DNA of 64,000 nucleotides from Amorphochlora amoebiformis (lineage: Eukaryota; Cercozoa; Chlorarachniophyceae), in contig BAAHQB010000389.1 of the NCBI GenBank assembly GCA_054601695.1, positions 62,001-126,000 of the forward strand, read 5' to 3'. A model generated the notes under the pieces. It saw only the letters and a list, made by a program, of their open reading frames with translations, ran no database searches and was not told the origin of the DNA. The position numbers and the translations under genes were made by a program. Every line of letters starts with the position of its first letter. Position 1 is the stretch's first letter. Shown here one piece after another: positions 27,782 to 64,000 of this stretch.

Positions 27782-28746
27782 CATATATATATATTGATAT
27801 ATATATATATATATATATATAATCGAGTATGCATTTGTTAACGCAAATATTTGCATAGATTATACAAACCTATGTTTGCGTGTATAATCGCATGTCTGAC
27901 GGCCTATGTGCATAGGTACATGTCTTAGGGTCTGTGTTCATAGGTATATACCTACGGTCTGTGATAGGTACATGTCTCAGGGTGTTTGTGCATAAGTATA
28001 TTCACTATCTGACGGCGTGTGTGTGCATAGGTACATGTCGGACGGTCTGTGTGAAATCGTGTTGGCAAAGCAAGACAAAACAAACAAATGGACAGGTAAG
28101 TACTACTACATACATACATGGACAAACATGTTAATAACCAACACATATGTACACATGTACACATGTATACACACACATATATACACACATATACACACAT
28201 ATATTAATGTATATTTATGTTATATATATGTATATATATATATATATATGTATATATATGTGTGTATGTAAGATATTAATGTATATTTATGTTATATATA
28301 TATATATATGTATATATATACAATCGCAAGTGTAAATGTATGTAGTACACATGATATATCTGCATGGCATATATATTCACATGATTCTTGCCGATATGTA
28401 ATATTTGTATGTATTCAGATCCTATCATGTGTATGTATGAGATATCTTTGCGGTATGTAATATGTATCAGATATCCTTGCGGTATGTGATACGTGTATGT
28501 ATCAGATATCTTTGCGATATGTAATGTATGTATGCATCAGATATCTTTGCGATATGTAATATGTGTATGCATCAGATATCTTTGGCAGTATGTAATATGC
28601 ATGTGAATCAGATATCTTTGCGATATGTAATATGTGTATGTATCAGATATCTTTGGCAGCATGTAATATGTATATGAATCAGATATCCTTGCGATATGCA
28701 ATATGTGTATGTATCAGATATCTTTGCCGATCCAGCTCCATTAAAG
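24603..28746 (+). CDS. CS-domain (NudC-like) protein, six phase-linked internal exons
   Basis: Exons 24603-24639, 25771-25824, 26318-26361, 26717-26770, 28031-28095 and 28718-28746 join in one open frame, and all five internal junctions keep phase, including split codons CG|C and TG|G. The product contains a CS/p23-like beta-sandwich of NudC type: [19 protein letters not shown], then an insertion ending DSSW, then [14 protein letters not shown] followed by NKW. In NudC proteins the same order (DVxVxI, LxVxxKG, D.xFW, xxxEIxLxK, W) defines the domain, which acts as a co-chaperone surface for Hsp90 clients and dynein-associated proteins. The first listed exon begins after one base of a split codon, so more 5' exons are missing. 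Exon 25771-25824 might instead start at the internal acceptor ending at 25803, which keeps phase. Three acceptors of this gene have been duplicated into their introns. Confidence 0.75.
24845..25080. repeat. TTGTTCATGTTGTTTGCG minisatellite in the CS-domain gene
   Basis: Units of 18-21 bp (GCGTTGTTCATGTTGTT with or without an extra GTT) repeat about 12 times in the intron between exons 24603-24639 and 25771-25824. All unit lengths are multiples of three, so both strands look open (Cys/Leu-rich or Asn/Met-rich); this is not evidence of coding. Confidence 0.9.
25268..25490. repeat. Short direct repeats of TTCACATGTATTCTAAACAT
   Basis: The motif CACATGTATTC(T/C)(A/G)(A/C)ACATTCACCT appears three times, with related ACTAAACATTCCAT pieces between. 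It lies in the same intron as the previous repeat. No exon is seen. Confidence 0.75.
26140..26317 (+). repeat. Four copies of the acceptor edge of exon 26318-26361
   Basis: A unit of about 58 bp contains CATCCATGTTCAGTCTGAAAT. The true junction reads CATGTTCAG|GTTGAAATTC. The copies thus keep TTCAG and a diverged beginning of the exon (TCTGAAATAAGATG), placed directly upstream of the real acceptor. Confidence 0.75.
27180..27300. repeat. Three 33-bp repeats (GTGAAATAAAGCC)
   Basis: GTGTGAAATAAAGC followed by AGACATGGACACACAC-like sequence repeats at about 27185, 27218 and 27251, inside the intron before exon 28031-28095. AATAAA is present in each copy, but this is within a gene and no polyadenylation role is claimed. 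Confidence 0.7.
27885..28030 (+). repeat. Copies of the acceptor edge of exon 28031-28095
   Basis: The real junction reads TGCATAG|GTACATGTCGGACGG. Upstream, GCATAGGTACATGTCT(T/C)AG or close variants followed by GG(T/G)CTGTG occur at about 27910, 27938 (decayed) and 27964, with further partial copies. These are degenerate duplicates of the 3' splice site plus about 20 nt of exon. Confidence 0.75.
28400..28717 (+). repeat. About seven copies of the acceptor edge of exon 28718-28746
   Basis: The true junction is GTATGTATCAG|ATATCTTTGCCGATCC. Upstream units of 40-50 bp each carry GTATG(T/C)ATCAGATATC(T/C)TTG, then GCGATATGTAATATGT, so the AG acceptor and 9-12 nt of exon are repeated immediately before the functional site. 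Confidence 0.88.
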
Positions 28747-28794
28747 GTCTGTGTCTGATAGTATCCATCCTACAAATCCTTAAATACATCTGCT

Positions 28795-29045
28795 CTTCGT
28801 GTATATCCTTAACACGCCTACTCTTGTGTTGTTCTACGTCAACATCCTTAACATGCCTACTCTTGTGTTATTCTACGCCAACATCCTTAACATGCCTACT
28901 CTTGTGTTATCCTACGCCAACATCCTTAACATGCCTACTCTTGTGTTGTTGTACATCAATATCCTTAACATGCCTACTCTTGTCTTAATGTACATCAATA
29001 TCCTTAACATGCCTACTCTTGTGTTGTTGTACATCAACAAAGAAA
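28795..29045. repeat. Six 42-bp repeats (ATCCTTAACATGCCTACTCT)
   Basis: Units read CCTTAACATGCCTACTCTTG plus TGTTGTTGTACATCAACAT. A length of 42 keeps a plus-strand frame open with a repeating Ile-Leu-Asn-Met-Pro-Thr-Leu-Val unit. It lies downstream of exon 28718-28746, and no splice site ties it to the gene. Confidence 0.85.
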
Positions 29046-29154
29046 CTTACAAAAGAGTAATGGATGTACATATAGTTAAGACATAATTCTATACATATAT
29101 ATATATAAATCGACATATTATAGTATGCGCACATACATACATATACAGATATGT

Positions 29155-29217
<63 letters not shown>

Positions 29218-29365
29218 AGAATTAATAATTACAATATTCTATACATAACTTAGATATATATATATATACACATATATATATATATATGTGTGTGTGTGTA
29301 TATATATACATGTATATACATATACATATATACACATATATAACATATATATATATATATATAAT

Positions 29366-29436
<71 letters not shown>

Positions 29437-29498
29437 GCATGTATATCTGTAAGTTTATATATTTATATATATATATAATATATATATTATATATATAG

Positions 29499-29601
<103 letters not shown>

Positions 29602-29630
29602 TATGTATATATGTGTATATATTGATGCAT

Positions 29631-29669
<39 letters not shown>

Positions 29670-29876
29670 TATATATATAAATATATATATATATATTAAT
29701 ACATATCTATAATTAATGTGTAGATATGCATGTAGTATGTTGATTTGGTTTTACAGATCTCTGTATATATATACCTTCTATCTAGTAATATTGTCGCATA
29801 AATGCTTGATTTGTCATGCCTGTGCATGTTGCTATATATTGACTAGTCTGAGACTTGGAGTTATATTTGTTCTAAG

Positions 29877-37565
<7,689 letters not shown>

Positions 37566-37789
37566 AAACCCTTATACCCTCACCTATATACCTATAATAT
37601 ATATGTAGGTGATTAAAAACTTAATGTATATGTAGATGAATAAATAATATGCAAAAATGTCTATAAATATGTAAATATATATGTATATATATATATATAT
37701 GTATATGTATATATATAATATACATATATATTGATATGTACCTAGATTACATATATATTACATAGAATGTGTAGATATACGCTTTGACA

Positions 37790-37825
<36 letters not shown>

Positions 37826-37839
37826 ATTTTATGAGTACA

Positions 37840-37874
<35 letters not shown>

Positions 37875-37950
37875 GTTTGTATACAAACAATAAATCACAC
37901 TTGCACCAGAACTCCGGCTGCAACAACGACATGTATACACATTCGAGATG

Positions 37951-37990
<40 letters not shown>

Positions 37991-38222
37991 TGTATACACA
38001 TGTATAAATACTATATATATATATATATACGTATATATATATATATATATATAAATATTTTCTTTAAAATGTATACCTCATACTATTCATACAATATATA
38101 TATGTATACATATATATATATGTATGTATGTATGTATGTATATATATATATATGCATTCTTCAATATGTATATATATATGTATATCTATGTATATATGCA
38201 TATATATATTTAAACGTATGCG

Positions 38223-38267
<45 letters not shown>

Positions 38268-38318
38268 CATATATATATTTATATACATATATATATTTAC
38301 ATTTACACATTAAATATG

Positions 38319-38349
<31 letters not shown>

Positions 38350-38486
38350 GTATGTATATATAATATTACATGTAAATATCACACGTTTTTGAATAAACCC
38401 TCTATGGTTATAAATATGTATATTTACAATACACGTCTATACAGATATATAATACTAGCATATTGATATATAATGTATTATATCTT

Positions 38487-38528
<42 letters not shown>

Positions 38529-38803
38529 GTCTATATGTATTAATAAATGTGTGTGTATGTATAAATGTAAATGTGTGTACAAAACCTGCAAAACATATTT
38601 TCATATATTACATACGATTGGATTATAAACACATAATATATATATATATCTATCTATATTATATATAAATATATACGTTTATATATAGGTATATATATTT
38701 ATATATATGTATATATATATATATATTACATATATATATATACATTTACAGATATATCTATATGTATATATATTCATTTATATACATATATATACTAAAT
38801 ATG

Positions 38804-38839
<36 letters not shown>

Positions 38840-38907
38840 TATATATATATTTTTATATATACGCATATATACATATACATACATGTAAATATGTAATTAC
38901 ATTTGTA

Positions 38908-38947
<40 letters not shown>

Positions 38948-39486
38948 ACATCTAAATATATGTATATATATTTATATGAGTAGATCTATAAATAGACAGG
39001 AGAGGCAAATGAACCTTATCTCTATGGTATTACTAGTGTTAATTAATGTCCGTCATATTTTCCTAGTCCCGCCGGTAGCTTCAACCTTGAAACTAAAGAG
39101 TTTTACGGAGATGTCAACCTCCCGTACTAACCTATACCCCGCCGGTCGCCGTAGTGTGTGAGTGCATATTGTCACTCACTAGACTCAATGCGCGTGGCTG
39201 TTGTAATTTCTCTGTTTTAATCTTTACACGACAACACGCCAGTCGTAGCTGCATGTGCGCGCATTAAATTCATGTAAAATCAGTTGAATTTGCCATTGAC
39301 TAGATTGATGACCGTATTGTGTATGTACTGGATATATCCTAAGTCTAGAAGTTAACGATCTAGACGACATAGAATACCAGTTAGCCTATGATATGTTCTA
39401 GATGTTTGTCTGCATGTCATCTTGATCATCTATAGATGATGCTCAACTTCCGTTTCATAGTAACTGAAAACATAGGACTGTACTAG

Positions 39487-39524
<38 letters not shown>

Positions 39525-39823
39525 TCTAGAGAGTCCAGAAACTCTGAGACGCGTCACTGGTACTAGAAGACCGCTCAGTACATCTGCACAATTTTTGCAG
39601 CATTGTGTAGATTGTTAAGTTTTACAGTTGTATTGAATTTCACAAGATGACCAACGTAGAATCAGCACACATGCAGTTCTTCAAACTAAAGTACGACCAT
39701 AAGCCACCACCACATGGATATTGTGAAATCATAAGGAGATAAATCTACCCGATAATCTAGATCTTACCTTAGATAAATCTACCCGATAATCTATATCTTT
39801 GGAAAATCTTTGAACTTGAGAGA
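37566..39823. other. Spacer between convergent genes
   Basis: From 37610 to 38960 the DNA is mostly TA arrays. From 38990 to 39823 it is unique sequence downstream of the minus-strand xanthine dehydrogenase-type stop codon, so it includes that gene's 3' UTR. ATAAATCTACCCGATAATCT is duplicated at 39737-39756 and 39773-39792. No exon on either strand could be supported. Confidence 0.6.
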
Positions 39824-63549
<23,726 letters not shown>

Positions 63550-63563
63550 CTATACGATAAATA

Positions 63564-63622
<59 letters not shown>

Positions 63623-63671
63623 GTATAAATATATATGTATATATAAACATAAATATATATATATATATATA

Positions 63672-63729
<58 letters not shown>

Positions 63730-63858
63730 TATATATATATACATATATATGCATATATATATATATATATATATATTAATATATACATATATATATATGT
63801 ATATATATATGCATATATATGTACGTATTTATATATATGTATGTATGTATATATATAT

Positions 63859-63907
<49 letters not shown>

Positions 63908-64000
63908 GTGTGTGTGTGTAAAATATATAAATGTACGTATACAAATATATATGCATATATATATATATATATATAATATATATCAATAAAATATATATGA
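63550..64000. repeat. TA-rich intron running off the right edge
   Basis: The intron upstream of exon 63460-63549 continues to the window end and is TA arrays with a (GT)7 run near 63905. The exons for the [2Fe-2S] domains should follow beyond it. Confidence 0.85.

Noticed and set aside
28795-29086. Plus-strand repeat peptide with Ile-Leu-Asn-Met-Pro-Thr-Leu-Val unit
   Set aside because: It is a 42-bp repeat, open by arithmetic; it falls between exons of the CS-domain gene with no matching splice phase.

Overview
This window is nuclear DNA from a eukaryote, most likely a protist or alga. It has GT-AG spliceosomal introns that split every recognisable gene into tiny exons. Introns and spacers are dominated by (TA)n arrays, CT/GA tracts, minisatellites and interstitial TTAGGG/CCCTAA blocks. 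The TTAGGG type argues against a land plant with TTTAGGG telomeres but does not fix the lineage. Almost all long open frames are read-through of TA, CT or minisatellite DNA. The real genes were found by joining short exons whose splice sites, reading phases and protein-family alignment agree.

Layout. (1) 875-2758, minus: complete 5-exon gene for a 149-residue mitochondrial, membrane-anchored cytochrome b5 domain of the sulfite-oxidase type. (2) 4921-19508, minus: complete 13-exon gene for a 299-residue mitochondrial carrier (SLC25 family) with all three PX[DE]XX[KR] signatures. (3) 24603-28746, plus: six phase-consistent exons of a CS-domain (NudC-like) protein, with unresolved 5' exons and tentative 3' exons reaching about 37.5 kb. 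(4) 39824-63549, minus: 36 exons (1,028 residues) of a xanthine dehydrogenase/aldehyde oxidase family molybdo-flavoenzyme. Its N-terminal [2Fe-2S] exons lie beyond the right edge. The first 35 exons in the window are 27-137 bp and the last is 858 bp.

The most striking feature is that many splice junctions have been tandemly copied into the adjoining intron. A fragment holding the 3' splice site plus the first 10-45 nt of an exon, or the last 30-45 nt plus the 5' splice site, is repeated from one to about thirty times, usually separated by TA arrays. It is seen in three genes on both strands. In addition, telomere-type repeats form the ends of several introns and supply 5' splice sites (GTTAGGG, GTAACCC) or CTAAC branch-point-like motifs.

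Three products touch mitochondrial or redox metabolism (heme domain, carrier, molybdo-flavoenzyme), but nothing shows co-regulation; the genes look like ordinary neighbours. No rRNA, convincing tRNA gene, CRISPR array or autonomous transposon was found. Two copies of a possible tRNA-derived SINE are noted.
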